Origin: JBBROS01 sp038229135
GTDB taxonomy: Bacteria; Pseudomonadota; Alphaproteobacteria; Acetobacterales; Acetobacteraceae
DNA: 64,000 bases
Assembly: GCA_038229135.1 (NCBI GenBank)
Contig: JBBROS010000006.1
Location: 44,837 to 108,836 of the forward strand
Direction: 5' to 3'
Shown: positions 7,882 through 15,377 of the stretch, one piece after another
How the letters are laid out: every line of letters starts with the position of its first letter
Numbering within the stretch: the stretch's first letter is position 1
Position numbers and translations under genes: made by a program
Notes under the pieces: generated by a model
Told to the model about the DNA's origin: nothing
The model's input: the letters and a program-made list of their open reading frames with translations, nothing else
Database searches by the model: none

Positions 7882-8600
7882 AGAGCACGCTCCACATCGT
7901 CGGAACCGGCCCCGGGGACCCCGAGCTCCTCACGCTCAAGGCCGCCCGCGTGATCGCCGCCAGCCCGGTGGTCGCCTGGTTCGCCAAGCGCGGGCGCCAC
8001 GGCCACGCCGCGCGAATCGCCGCCGCCCACATCGCGCCCGGCACCGAGACGCTCCGCTTCGAATACCCGTACACGACCGAAATCCCGGTCGATCACCCCG
8101 ACTACCTCGCCGCCCTCCCCGCCTTCTACGACGCCAGCGCCATCACCTGCGCCGAGCGACTCGACACCGGGCAGGACGTCGCGCTGCTCTGCGAAGGGGA
8201 CCCGTTCTTCTACGGCTCCGCCATGTACATCTTCGACCGCCTCGCCCCGCGCCACTGTATCAGCGTCATTCCCGGCATCCCCGCCATGGCCGGCTGCTGG
8301 GCCCAGGCCGCCACCCCCATCACCCACGGCGACGACGTCCTCACCATCCTGCCCGGCACCCTGCCCCAAACCGAGCTCGAGCGCCGCCTGCGCGACACGG
8401 ACGCTGCCGTGATCATGAAGGTCGGCAGCAACCTCCCCAAGATCCGCGCTGCGCTCGAAGCCAGCCACCTCCTCCCCCGCGCCACCCTCGTCGACCGCGG
8501 CACAATGCCCGGCGGCTCCGTCACGCCCATGGCCCAGGCAGCCGCCGCGGCCCCGTATTTCTCCCTGGTGCTCGTGCCGGGCCGACAGGGGCTGCGATGA
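7878..8600 (+). CDS. cobI: Precorrin-2 C20-methyltransferase CobI
   Basis: SAM-dependent methyltransferase that makes precorrin-3A. The protein has 240 residues of the tetrapyrrole-methylase fold. The N-terminal SAM motif VGTGPGDPELLTLKA is clear, then LCEGDPFFYGS and SVIPGIPAMAG. It starts in the ATGA overlap with cobH. Its last bases read CGATGACC, which would also provide an ATG for an overlapping cobJ. Downstream, however, a repeat has been inserted and that ATG is now out of frame with cobJ. Confidence 0.96.
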   Translation: MKSTLHIVGTGPGDPELLTLKAARVIAASPVVAWFAKRGRHGHAARIAAAHIAPGTETLRFEYPYTTEIPVDHPDYLAALPAFYDASAITCAERLDTGQDVALLCEGDPFFYGSAMYIFDRLAPRHCISVIPGIPAMAGCWAQAATPITHGDDVLTILPGTLPQTELERRLRDTDAAVIMKVGSNLPKIRAALEASHLLPRATLVDRGTMPGGSVTPMAQAAAAAPYFSLVLVPGRQGLR

Positions 8601-8604
8601 CCGG

Positions 8605-9423
8605 ATGGTCCAAACCCCTCACCCCAATCCCCTCCCCCTGGGAACGGGTCAGGGCCGAGCACGGACCCGAGCCGCGTTGACCCTCCACATCCTCGGCCTC
8701 GGTCCCGGCGCCCCCACCCTCGTCACCCCCGAAACCAAAGCCGCCCTCGAGCAGGCTACCGACCTGATCGGCTACGCCCCCTACCTCGCCCGCATCCCGC
8801 CCAACGCCGCCCAACGCCACCATCCCAGCGACAATCGCGTCGAACTGGACCGTGCCCGCCACGCGATCGAACTCGCGCTCGAGGGCCGTCGCGTCGCCGT
8901 CGTCTCGGGCGGCGACCCCGGCATCTTCGCCATGGCCAGCGCCGTGTTCGAAGCCATCGACCACGGCCCTCCCGCCTGGCGCACGCTCGATGTCCAGGTC
9001 CTCCCCGGCATCAGCGCCCTCCTCGCAGCCGCCGCCCGGCTCGGCGCCCCGCTCGGGCATGATTTCTGCGCCATCTCGCTCAGCGACAACCTCAAGCCCT
9101 GGCCGACCGTGCTCCGCCGCCTGACCATGGCGGCCGAGGCCGGGTTCGTCATCGCCCTCTACAACCCCGCCAGCCGCGCCCGCCCCTGGCAGCTCGCCGC
9201 CGCGCTCGATGCCCTCCGCCCCGTTCTCCCCGCCACCACCCCCATCGCGTTGGCCACCGCCATCACCCGCCCCGACGAGCGCCTGAACCTCGCCACCCTC
9301 GCCACCGTGGACGCCGGGCTCGCGGATATGCGCACCCTCGTTCTCATCGGCACCGCCGAAAGCCGCACCATCGAGCGCCCCGGGGCCCGCTCCTGGCTCT
9401 ACACGCCGCGCTCGGCCAGCTGA
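8605..9423 (+). CDS. cobJ: Precorrin-3B C17-methyltransferase CobJ, N-terminus extended by a repeat
   Basis: SAM-dependent methylation at C-17 with ring contraction. The conserved protein begins TLHILGLGPGAP at the TTG at 8677 (248 residues); VSGGDPGIFAMAS and LPGISALLAAAARLGAPLGHDF follow. The in-frame ATG at 8605, five bases after the cobI stop, adds 24 residues (MVQTPHPNPLPLG and onward) encoded by a family B repeat. I give 8605 because it allows coupling to cobI and no ribosome binding site precedes 8677; either start is possible. The 3' end overlaps the convergent cobK by 25 bases. Confidence 0.9.
   Translation: MVQTPHPNPLPLGTGQGRARTRAALTLHILGLGPGAPTLVTPETKAALEQATDLIGYAPYLARIPPNAAQRHHPSDNRVELDRARHAIELALEGRRVAVVSGGDPGIFAMASAVFEAIDHGPPAWRTLDVQVLPGISALLAAAARLGAPLGHDFCAISLSDNLKPWPTVLRRLTMAAEAGFVIALYNPASRARPWQLAAALDALRPVLPATTPIALATAITRPDERLNLATLATVDAGLADMRTLVLIGTAESRTIERPGARSWLYTPRSAS
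8612..8660. repeat. Family B repeat at the cobI-cobJ junction
   Basis: The core CCCTCACCCCAATCCCCTCC with CCCTGGGAACGGGTCAGGG fits family B. It separates two methyltransferase genes that would otherwise overlap by four bases, like the rest of this operon. Confidence 0.75.
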
Positions 9424-10154
9424 TGCAGCCACGCCAGCACCCCCGCGACATCCTCCACCACGGGCGGCTCCGGCGGGGCCGGCCGCGCGACCAGCACCAC
9501 GGGCACCCCCAGCATCCGCGCCGCCTCCAGCTTGGCCGCCACGGCAGCCCCGCCCGAATTCTTCGTCACCACCACCTCCACCCGCTCCTCCCGAAGCAGC
9601 GCCACCTCCGCCTCGAGCGTGAACGGCCCGCGCGCCGCGATGCACCGAACGCGCGGCGGCAGGCTCCCCGGCTCCGGCGCCTCCACGCTCCGCACCAGGT
9701 AGTCGTGCTGCGGCGCCGCCAGGAACGGCACCAGCTCCTGCTGGCCCACGGTCAGGAACACGCGCCGCGGCGACACCCCCAGCGCCGGCACGGCCCCGCC
9801 CATGTCCGCCACCTCCGTCCATTGGTCGCCGGGTTGCGCCACCCAGGCCGGTCGCGACACCGCAACACGGGGCACGCCGGCCAGCCGAGCCCCTTCCGCC
9901 GCGTTCGCGTGCATCTGCCGCGCGAACGGATGTGTCGCGTCCACCAGCGCCCCCACGCCCTCGTCACGCAACCAGGCGGCAAGCCCCGCGGCACCCCCGA
10001 ACCCGCCGCGGCGCGAGACCACTGCCGGCAGCACCGGCGCCCGCGTCCGCCCAGCCAGGCTCAGCACCGGCCGGAACCGCGCGTCCCCCGCCAGCGCCGC
10101 TGCCACGGCAGACCCCTCCGTCGTACCCCCCAACACCAGCACGCTTAGCGCCAT
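9399..10154 (-). CDS. cobK: Precorrin-6A reductase CobK, antisense within the cob operon
   Basis: NADPH-dependent reduction of precorrin-6A to 6B. The protein has 251 residues. It begins ALSVLVLGGTTEGSA (the nucleotide-binding motif) and carries VDATHPFARQMHANA and VVTKNSGG, all characteristic. It is the only leftward gene in a rightward operon. Its 3' end overlaps cobJ by 25 bases and its ATG shares the palindrome CATG with the cobL ATG, so there is no intergenic DNA on either side. Its promoter, if separate, must lie inside the cobL coding sequence. Confidence 0.95.
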   Translation of the reverse strand: MALSVLVLGGTTEGSAVAAALAGDARFRPVLSLAGRTRAPVLPAVVSRRGGFGGAAGLAAWLRDEGVGALVDATHPFARQMHANAAEGARLAGVPRVAVSRPAWVAQPGDQWTEVADMGGAVPALGVSPRRVFLTVGQQELVPFLAAPQHDYLVRSVEAPEPGSLPPRVRCIAARGPFTLEAEVALLREERVEVVVTKNSGGAAVAAKLEAARMLGVPVVLVARPAPPEPPVVEDVAGVLAWLHQLAERGV

Positions 10155-11355
10155 GACCCCTCCGTGGCTCACCCTCATCGGCCTCAACGAGGACGGTGCC
10201 CTCCCGCAAGGCGCCGATCCGCTCCTGCGCGCCGCCACCCTCGTCATGGGCGGCCACCGCCACCTCGCCCTCGCCGCAGCGCACGTCCAGGGCCGAGCCG
10301 CACCCTGGCCCAACCCCATCGAGGCCGCCATCCCCACCCTCCTCGCCCACCGCCCCGGCCCCGCCGCCGTGCTCGCCTCCGGGGACCCGATGTGGTTCGG
10401 CATCGGCTCCATGCTCCTCCGCCACCTGCCCCTCGCCGAGCTCCGCATCCTGCCCGCCCCCTCCAGCTTCCAGCTCGCCGCCGCCCGCCTCGGCTGGGCA
10501 CTGCAGGACGTGGCCTGCCTCTCCTGCTGCGGCCGCCCCATCGAGGCCCTCATCCCCCACCTGCAACCCGGCGCCCGCCTGATGGTTCTCTCCGCCACCG
10601 CCGACACACCGCAGGCCGTCGCCACGCTGCTCGCCGCCCGCGGCCTCGGCGCCTCCACCCTCCACCTCCTCGAGGCCCTTGGCGGCCCTGCCGAGCGCAT
10701 CACCGCGCACCGCTCGGACGCCCCGCTCCCGCAAGCCCACCCGCTCAACCTGGTCGCGATCGAGGTCGCCGGCCCAAGCGCCGCGACGCTCCCCCTCACC
10801 CCCGGCCTCCCCGACACCTGGTTCGAGCATGACGGGCAGATCACCAAAGCCGAGATCCGCGCCCTCACCCTCGCCGCCCTCGCCCCCCGCCGCGGCGAGC
10901 ACCTCTGGGATATCGGCCTCGGCGCCGGGTCCATCAGCATCGAGTGGATGCTCCGCCACCCCGACAACCGCGCCACCGGCCTCGAGCGCGACCCTGCCCG
11001 CGCCGCCCGCGCCCGCCGCAACGCCCTGGCCCTCGGCACGCCCGGCCTCGCCATCGTCGCAGGCGAGGCCCCGCACGCCCTCGCCGGCCTCCACCCGCCC
11101 GACGCCGTGTTCCTCGGCGCCGCCGCCCACACGCCCGGCACCATCGGGGCCGCCTGGTCCGCCCTCCGCCCCGGCGGCCGCCTCGTCGCCAACGCCATCG
11201 CCCTGCCGACCGAGCGCGCCCTGCTCGAAGCCCAGTCCCGCCTCGGCGGCAGCCTCACCCGCATCGCCATCGAACGGCTCGACGCCGTCGGCACGCTCCC
11301 AGCGTATCGCCCCGCCATGACCGTCACCCAGTGGCGCGTGGAAAAACCCGAATGA
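10153..11355 (+). CDS. cobL: Precorrin-6Y C5,15-methyltransferase (decarboxylating) CobL
   Basis: Fused CbiE-like and CbiT-like domains that methylate C-5 and C-15 and remove the C-12 acetate carboxyl. The protein has 400 residues. The N-terminal methylase domain starts TPPWLTLIGLNEDG. The C-terminal Rossmann methyltransferase domain starts near residue 230 with PDTWFEHDGQITKAEIRALTL and has the SAM motif LWDIGLGAGSISIEWM. The start codon is embedded in the CATG shared with the divergent cobK. The stop overlaps the cobE start. Confidence 0.96.
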   Translation: MTPPWLTLIGLNEDGALPQGADPLLRAATLVMGGHRHLALAAAHVQGRAAPWPNPIEAAIPTLLAHRPGPAAVLASGDPMWFGIGSMLLRHLPLAELRILPAPSSFQLAAARLGWALQDVACLSCCGRPIEALIPHLQPGARLMVLSATADTPQAVATLLAARGLGASTLHLLEALGGPAERITAHRSDAPLPQAHPLNLVAIEVAGPSAATLPLTPGLPDTWFEHDGQITKAEIRALTLAALAPRRGEHLWDIGLGAGSISIEWMLRHPDNRATGLERDPARAARARRNALALGTPGLAIVAGEAPHALAGLHPPDAVFLGAAAHTPGTIGAAWSALRPGGRLVANAIALPTERALLEAQSRLGGSLTRIAIERLDAVGTLPAYRPAMTVTQWRVEKPE

Positions 11356-11714
11356 TCGCCGCCGGCATCGGCTGCCGCCGGGGCGCACCCGCGTCCGACA
11401 TCCTCGCCGCCATCGAGGCCGCCGCTGCCCGGGCCGGGTGCCGCCCCACCGCCCTCGCAGCCCCCGCCTTCAAGCGCCACGAGCCCGGCCTGGCCGAAGC
11501 CGCCCGCGCCCTGACGCTGCCGCTCCATTGGATCGACCGGGCGAATATGGCCGCCATGCAGCCCCTCTGCCCCACGCGCTCCCACGCTGCACAGGCCGCC
11601 ACGGGCCATGCCTCCATCGCCGAGGCCGCCTCCCTCGCCGCCGCCGGGCCGCCGCTGCTGGCGCCGCGGGTCACCTACGGTGCCGCCACCTGCGCCATCG
11701 CCGGCACACCGTGA
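11352..11714 (+). CDS. cobE: CobE / CbiG C-terminal domain protein
   Basis: 120-residue protein matching the C-terminal domain of CbiG. It begins IAAGIGCRRGAP and has the conserved ALAAPAFKRHEPGLAEAA. In aerobic clusters the equivalent gene is cobE; its precise role is unclear, and a part in corrinoid intermediate handling is generally assumed. It is embedded between cobL and cobM with four-base overlaps at both ends (ATGA, GTGA), which argues for co-translation with them. Confidence 0.9.
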   Translation: MIAAGIGCRRGAPASDILAAIEAAAARAGCRPTALAAPAFKRHEPGLAEAARALTLPLHWIDRANMAAMQPLCPTRSHAAQAATGHASIAEAASLAAAGPPLLAPRVTYGAATCAIAGTP

Positions 11715-12469
11715 CCGTTCACTTCATCGGCGCCGGTCCCGGTGCGGCCGACCTCATCACTCTCCGCGGCGCCCGGCTCCTCGCCGCCTGCCCCGTCTGC
11801 CTCTACGCCGGCTCCATCGTGCCCCCGGCGCTGCTCGAGCACTGCGCCCCCGGCACCCGCCTCATCGACACCGCCCCGCTTCACCTCGACCAGATCATCG
11901 CAGCCTGCGCCAAGGCGCACGAAGCCGGGCAGGACGTGGCGCGCCTCCACTCCGGCGACCTCTCGCTCTACAGCGCCGTCGCCGAGCAGGCCCGCCGGCT
12001 TCGCACCCTCGGCATCCCCCTCAGCTTCACCCCCGGCGTCCCTGCCTTCGCCGCCGCCGCCGCGCTGTTGCAAGTCGAACTCACCCTTCCCGAGATCGCC
12101 CAGACCATCGTCCTCACCCGCCTCCCCGGACGCGCCAGCGCCATGCCCGGGCGCGAGCAGCTCGAGGCCTACGCCGCCACCGGCGCCACGCTCGCCATCC
12201 ACCTCGCCATCCCGCAGCTCCCCGAGATCGTCCGCCGCCTCGTCCCGGTGCTCGGCCCCGACTGCCCCGCCGCCATCGTCGTGCGCGCCACCTGGCCCGA
12301 GGAACAGGCCACCCTGGCCACCCTCGCCACGCTCGAAGCCGCCTTTGCCGGGGCCGCCACGCGCACGGCCCTCGTCCTCGTCGGCCAAGCTCTCGCCCAG
12401 CAGGGCGGTCACAGCGCCCTCTACCGCGAAGACTACGTCAGGCAGTTCCGTAGCGGCTGGATCGATTGA
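11711..12469 (+). CDS. cobM: Precorrin-4 C11-methyltransferase CobM
   Basis: SAM-dependent methylation at C-11. The protein has 252 residues of the tetrapyrrole-methylase fold: VHFIGAGPGAADLITLRG at the N-terminus, LHSGDLSLYSAVAEQ, SFTPGVPAFAAAAA, and the family ending SALYREDYVRQFR. The GTG start overlaps the cobE stop. It is the last gene of the riboswitch operon; the next gene converges on it 19 bases downstream. Confidence 0.96.
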   Translation: MTVHFIGAGPGAADLITLRGARLLAACPVCLYAGSIVPPALLEHCAPGTRLIDTAPLHLDQIIAACAKAHEAGQDVARLHSGDLSLYSAVAEQARRLRTLGIPLSFTPGVPAFAAAAALLQVELTLPEIAQTIVLTRLPGRASAMPGREQLEAYAATGATLAIHLAIPQLPEIVRRLVPVLGPDCPAAIVVRATWPEEQATLATLATLEAAFAGAATRTALVLVGQALAQQGGHSALYREDYVRQFRSGWID

Positions 12470-12488
12470 ACCAGGCGGCGCCTGAACA

Positions 12489-12968
12489 TCATCGCTCCTG
12501 CCCGAGTACCCCTGAGACGATCAGCAGGATCACTGCCCCGTTCATCACTCCATGGGCCAAGGCAACAGCCCAGAATGCAGGCACCGGCCTCTCGCTCGAT
12601 CGAAACGAGACGTATTGGTATGACAGCACAAGGAAAGCGCCGGCTGCGTGGAATGCAAGCCAAGACGGAGGCGCGTGTTGCAGAACCGCCAACGACACGC
12701 TGACACACAAAAAGACCGGAGCGCCGAACCGCCTGTACAGCAGCCTATAGCTCAACCAGATCGGAACAGTCTCGATCACAGGCGCAAGTACGATCGCAAA
12801 CAGCAGAAAGGCTGCGCTTGGGTTATCCCACCATCTCGCTTGATAGTTATGGATCGAGGCAATAGGCGACGCGATGATCGTCGACGTCATCGCGGCCAAT
12901 TTTGCGAGGATCGCCACCCGCATGCACGACCAACCCCAGTGCTGGCCCGGACTCGTCGCGCGCAGCAT
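12489..12968 (-). CDS. Hydrophobic membrane protein, CPBP/CAAX-protease-like, degenerate
   Basis: 159 residues from the ATG at 12968. There are four to five hydrophobic segments. Three motifs in order resemble the CPBP (type II CAAX endopeptidase) family: APVIETVPIWLSYRLL (motif 1, normally EE..R, here ET), SVSLAVLQHAP (motif 2 histidine) and LAHGVMNG (motif 3 H...N). The first glutamate pair is incomplete, so protease activity is uncertain. Base composition is clearly lower in GC than neighbouring genes, which suggests acquisition. An in-frame TTG at 13061 would add 31 residues, but that part overlaps a family B-like repeat. It lies between the cob operon and a propeller gene, with no obvious link to either. 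Confidence 0.6.
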   Translation of the reverse strand: MLRATSPGQHWGWSCMRVAILAKLAAMTSTIIASPIASIHNYQARWWDNPSAAFLLFAIVLAPVIETVPIWLSYRLLYRRFGAPVFLCVSVSLAVLQHAPPSWLAFHAAGAFLVLSYQYVSFRSSERPVPAFWAVALAHGVMNGAVILLIVSGVLGQER

Positions 12969-12987
12969 CCAGCGGTGAAAGGCGAGC

Positions 12988-13035
12988 AAACTTCCCCCCC
13001 TTCCTCGCGGGAGCTGATCGAGGGAGGGAGGAGCG
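12988..13035. repeat. Degenerate family B repeat
   Basis: TTCCCCCCCTTCCTCGCGGGAG followed by GAGGGAGGGAG resembles family B with a loop of CTCG. It lies between the CPBP-like gene and the propeller gene, just upstream of the chosen start of the former. Confidence 0.45.
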
Positions 13036-13067
13036 GCCTGAGCCGAGCTCAAGTCACCCAAGCGCCC

Positions 13068-14204
13068 CTACCAGGCCGTCATGATCGAAGCCGGCCCCGT
13101 CCCCAGCGCCAGCGCCCCGCGTGCCGCCAGCGCAGACCCGTCCCAGCCGAACACCATGATGTTCTTCTCCACCATGTTCTGCACCAGCACCGTCCGCCCG
13201 TCGCGCGAGAAGGCGATGCCCTGGCTCCACCGCCCGATCGGCGCCTCGGCCACGGGCCGCAGCTTGCCGTCCTCCAGCGCCAGCATCATCAGCCGCCCCT
13301 GCGGCTTGTAGAAAGGGTTGCTGTCCACCTTCGTCGTGCCGTCCTGGAACCCCACCGCCAGCGTCTTCCCGTCCGGCGACCAGCGCAGCCCCTCCGGCGA
13401 GCGCGCCAGCGCCAAGGTCTGCACCGTCCGGAACGGCTCCTGCCCCACGTCGATCAGGCTCACGCTGTCCACGTCGCCGTCGCCGCGCCCCATGTTGCCC
13501 ACAGCCACGAACCGCCCGCCAGGCGCGAGGTCCAGCGGATAGGGCGCCACCCCGGTCGTGATCGGCCGCTTGTCGAGCGTCACCGCCGTGCCCGCGATAC
13601 GCAGCACCGCCACCTGGTGGTCCCCCTGCCGGCTCAGCAGCGCCGACTTGCCGTCCGGCAGGAACACGATTCCGCTCGGCAACGCCGTCGCCCCGATCTC
13701 GAGCGTGGACACCGGGGTCAGCCGCTTCCCCGCCACAGTGAACACGCTCACCGTGCCTGCCGTCCGGTTCGCCACCAGCGCCAGCGTGCCGTCCGGCGAC
13801 ACCCGCACCGTCGTCGCCCCCACCCCGGCCTGCAGCCGCTGCACCACTGCAGGCGGGGTGGCAGACAGGTCGATCACGCTCACCCGGTCATCCGGCCCCA
13901 CCCCCGACGGCATCGCCGTCGCATCCGTCTTCGTGGCCCCGGTCACGATCGCCCAGCTCTCGTCCGGCGCTACCCACACCGCGAACGGCGGCCCCGCCAC
14001 GCTCCCCGGCGCCTCGATCGTCGCCACCACCCGCGGCTCGCCCTTGAGGTCGATCACGCTCACCGTGTCCGGCCGCCCATCCTTCGCATCCACCTGGTTG
14101 CCCTGCACGAGCACCGTGTGCGCATCGTTCAACGACAGCGCGATATCGGCCTGTGCCGGGCAGGCGAGCGCGGTGGCCAGCAGGGCCATCATGAAGCGCG
14201 ACAT
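13068..14204 (-). CDS. Exported YVTN-type beta-propeller protein
   Basis: 378 residues beginning with a signal peptide (MSRFMMALLATALACPAQA, probable cleavage near residue 19). The rest is repeated propeller blades with elements such as VSVIDLKG, VRVSPDGTLALVANRTAGTVSVF, IVFLPDGKSALLSRQGDHQVAVL and LRWSPDGKTLAVGFQDG. It is probably a periplasmic seven-bladed propeller of the YncE/lactonase-like group. The substrate is unknown. A ribosome binding site (AGGGGA) sits before the ATG. It lies on the minus strand upstream of the CPBP-like gene and is separated from cbiD by a family B repeat. Confidence 0.75.
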   Translation of the reverse strand: MSRFMMALLATALACPAQADIALSLNDAHTVLVQGNQVDAKDGRPDTVSVIDLKGEPRVVATIEAPGSVAGPPFAVWVAPDESWAIVTGATKTDATAMPSGVGPDDRVSVIDLSATPPAVVQRLQAGVGATTVRVSPDGTLALVANRTAGTVSVFTVAGKRLTPVSTLEIGATALPSGIVFLPDGKSALLSRQGDHQVAVLRIAGTAVTLDKRPITTGVAPYPLDLAPGGRFVAVGNMGRGDGDVDSVSLIDVGQEPFRTVQTLALARSPEGLRWSPDGKTLAVGFQDGTTKVDSNPFYKPQGRLMMLALEDGKLRPVAEAPIGRWSQGIAFSRDGRTVLVQNMVEKNIMVFGWDGSALAARGALALGTGPASIMTAW

Positions 14205-14260
14205 CGGCGTTCCCCTTTATGATTTAGGGAACGTTACGCTGCCCCCAGCCTCGTTGAACA

Positions 14261-14303
14261 GGCCCCTCTTTCCCGGAAGGGGGCCGGGGTGAGGGCCGCG
14301 CCA
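14261..14303. repeat. Family B repeat between cbiD and the propeller gene
   Basis: GGCCCCTCTTTCCCGGAAGG followed by GGGCCGGGGTGAGGGCC: the arm, loop and trailing GGGTGAGGG of family B are all recognisable. Confidence 0.75.
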
Positions 14304-14310
14304 CGAGCGC

Positions 14311-15354
14311 CTAGACCCCCCGCATCGCCGTCCGCCCCCGCACGGCCCCTTCCCGATCGAAAACCACCACCTCCAACGCCATCGGAGTCCCCCGCAACAC
14401 ATCCGCAGCCGTCACCCAGGCCCCCTCCGCCACCCGGTCACCAAGCGCCGGGCAAAGGGAAAAGGCCTCCGCCACCGTGTTCGCCGCCGCAACCCGCGCA
14501 TCCCCCGCCCACTCGGCCAACGCCGCCATGTCCGCCGAGCCCCGCTTGCTGTGCAGGTCGAGCCGTCCCTGCGCCAGCTTCGTCATCTTTGCCACGCCGC
14601 CTGCGATCGTCACGCGCGGCACCGGATGGCCGCGCAGATACTTCAGCAACCCGCCCGCGAAATCCCCCATCTCCAGCAGCGCCACCTCCGGCAGCCCGTG
14701 CAGCGCCTGCACCGCCGCCTCGCTCGTGCTGCCCGTGCTGCCCGCCACGTGCTCCAGCCCCATCGCCCGCGCCACGTCGATCCCGCGCCTAATCGTGTCG
14801 ATCCATGCCGCGCAGGAATACGGCACCACCACGCCCGTGGTCCCAAGCACGCTCAACCCGCCCACGATCCCGAGCCGCCCGTTGAGCGTGCGCGCGGCCA
14901 GCGCCTCCCCGCCCGGGATGCTGATCTCCACCACAGCCGCCGGGTCCGCCCGCACCTCCGCCATGGCGGCTGCAATCATCTGCCGCGGCACCGGGTTGAT
15001 CGCCGGCTCCCCGACCGCCAGGGGCAGCCCCGGCCGTGTGACCGTGCCCACCCCCGGCCCGGCCCGAAACGCCAGCCCGGCCGCCGCCAGCCGCACCCGC
15101 ACCTCGATGACCGCCCCATGCGTCACGTCCGGATCGTCGCCCGCATCCTTCACGATGGCCGCCATCGCGACCTCGCCTTGGAGGGGTCCCCCAATCGAAG
15201 ACCCCGCCAGCGCGAACGCCACCCGCCCCCCGCGCGGCAGCGGGATCTCGACCGGGTCCGGGAACGCGCCCTCGATCAGCGCCGCATAGGCCGCCTTCGC
15301 CGCCGCCGCCGCGCATGCCCCCGTCGTCCATCCGCGTCGCAGACTACCGCTCAC
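14311..15354 (-). CDS. cbiD: CbiD-type C1-methyltransferase (precorrin-5 step)
   Basis: CbiD methylates C-1 of cobalt-precorrin-5B in the anaerobic route. 347 residues from the GTG at 15354, beginning SGSLRRGWTTGACAAAAAKAA, the family signature. GTVTRPGLPLAVGEPAINPVPR, GGLSVLGTTGVV and AGGVAKMTKLAQG follow. No cobF is present in the window although the other cob methylases are, so this protein probably supplies the C-1 methyl in an otherwise aerobic pathway. It is divergent from cobB with only 23 bases between the start codons, so the two probably share a regulatory region. Confidence 0.93.
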   Translation of the reverse strand: MSGSLRRGWTTGACAAAAAKAAYAALIEGAFPDPVEIPLPRGGRVAFALAGSSIGGPLQGEVAMAAIVKDAGDDPDVTHGAVIEVRVRLAAAGLAFRAGPGVGTVTRPGLPLAVGEPAINPVPRQMIAAAMAEVRADPAAVVEISIPGGEALAARTLNGRLGIVGGLSVLGTTGVVVPYSCAAWIDTIRRGIDVARAMGLEHVAGSTGSTSEAAVQALHGLPEVALLEMGDFAGGLLKYLRGHPVPRVTIAGGVAKMTKLAQGRLDLHSKRGSADMAALAEWAGDARVAAANTVAEAFSLCPALGDRVAEGAWVTAADVLRGTPMALEVVVFDREGAVRGRTAMRGV

Positions 15355-15377
15355 GAGGCGTGATATACGGCGCCCCC

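Noticed and set aside
8597..8679. Frameshift or pseudogene at the cobI-cobJ junction
   Set aside because: Both reading frames are intact; the spacer is a repeat insertion, and cobJ retains two usable starts.
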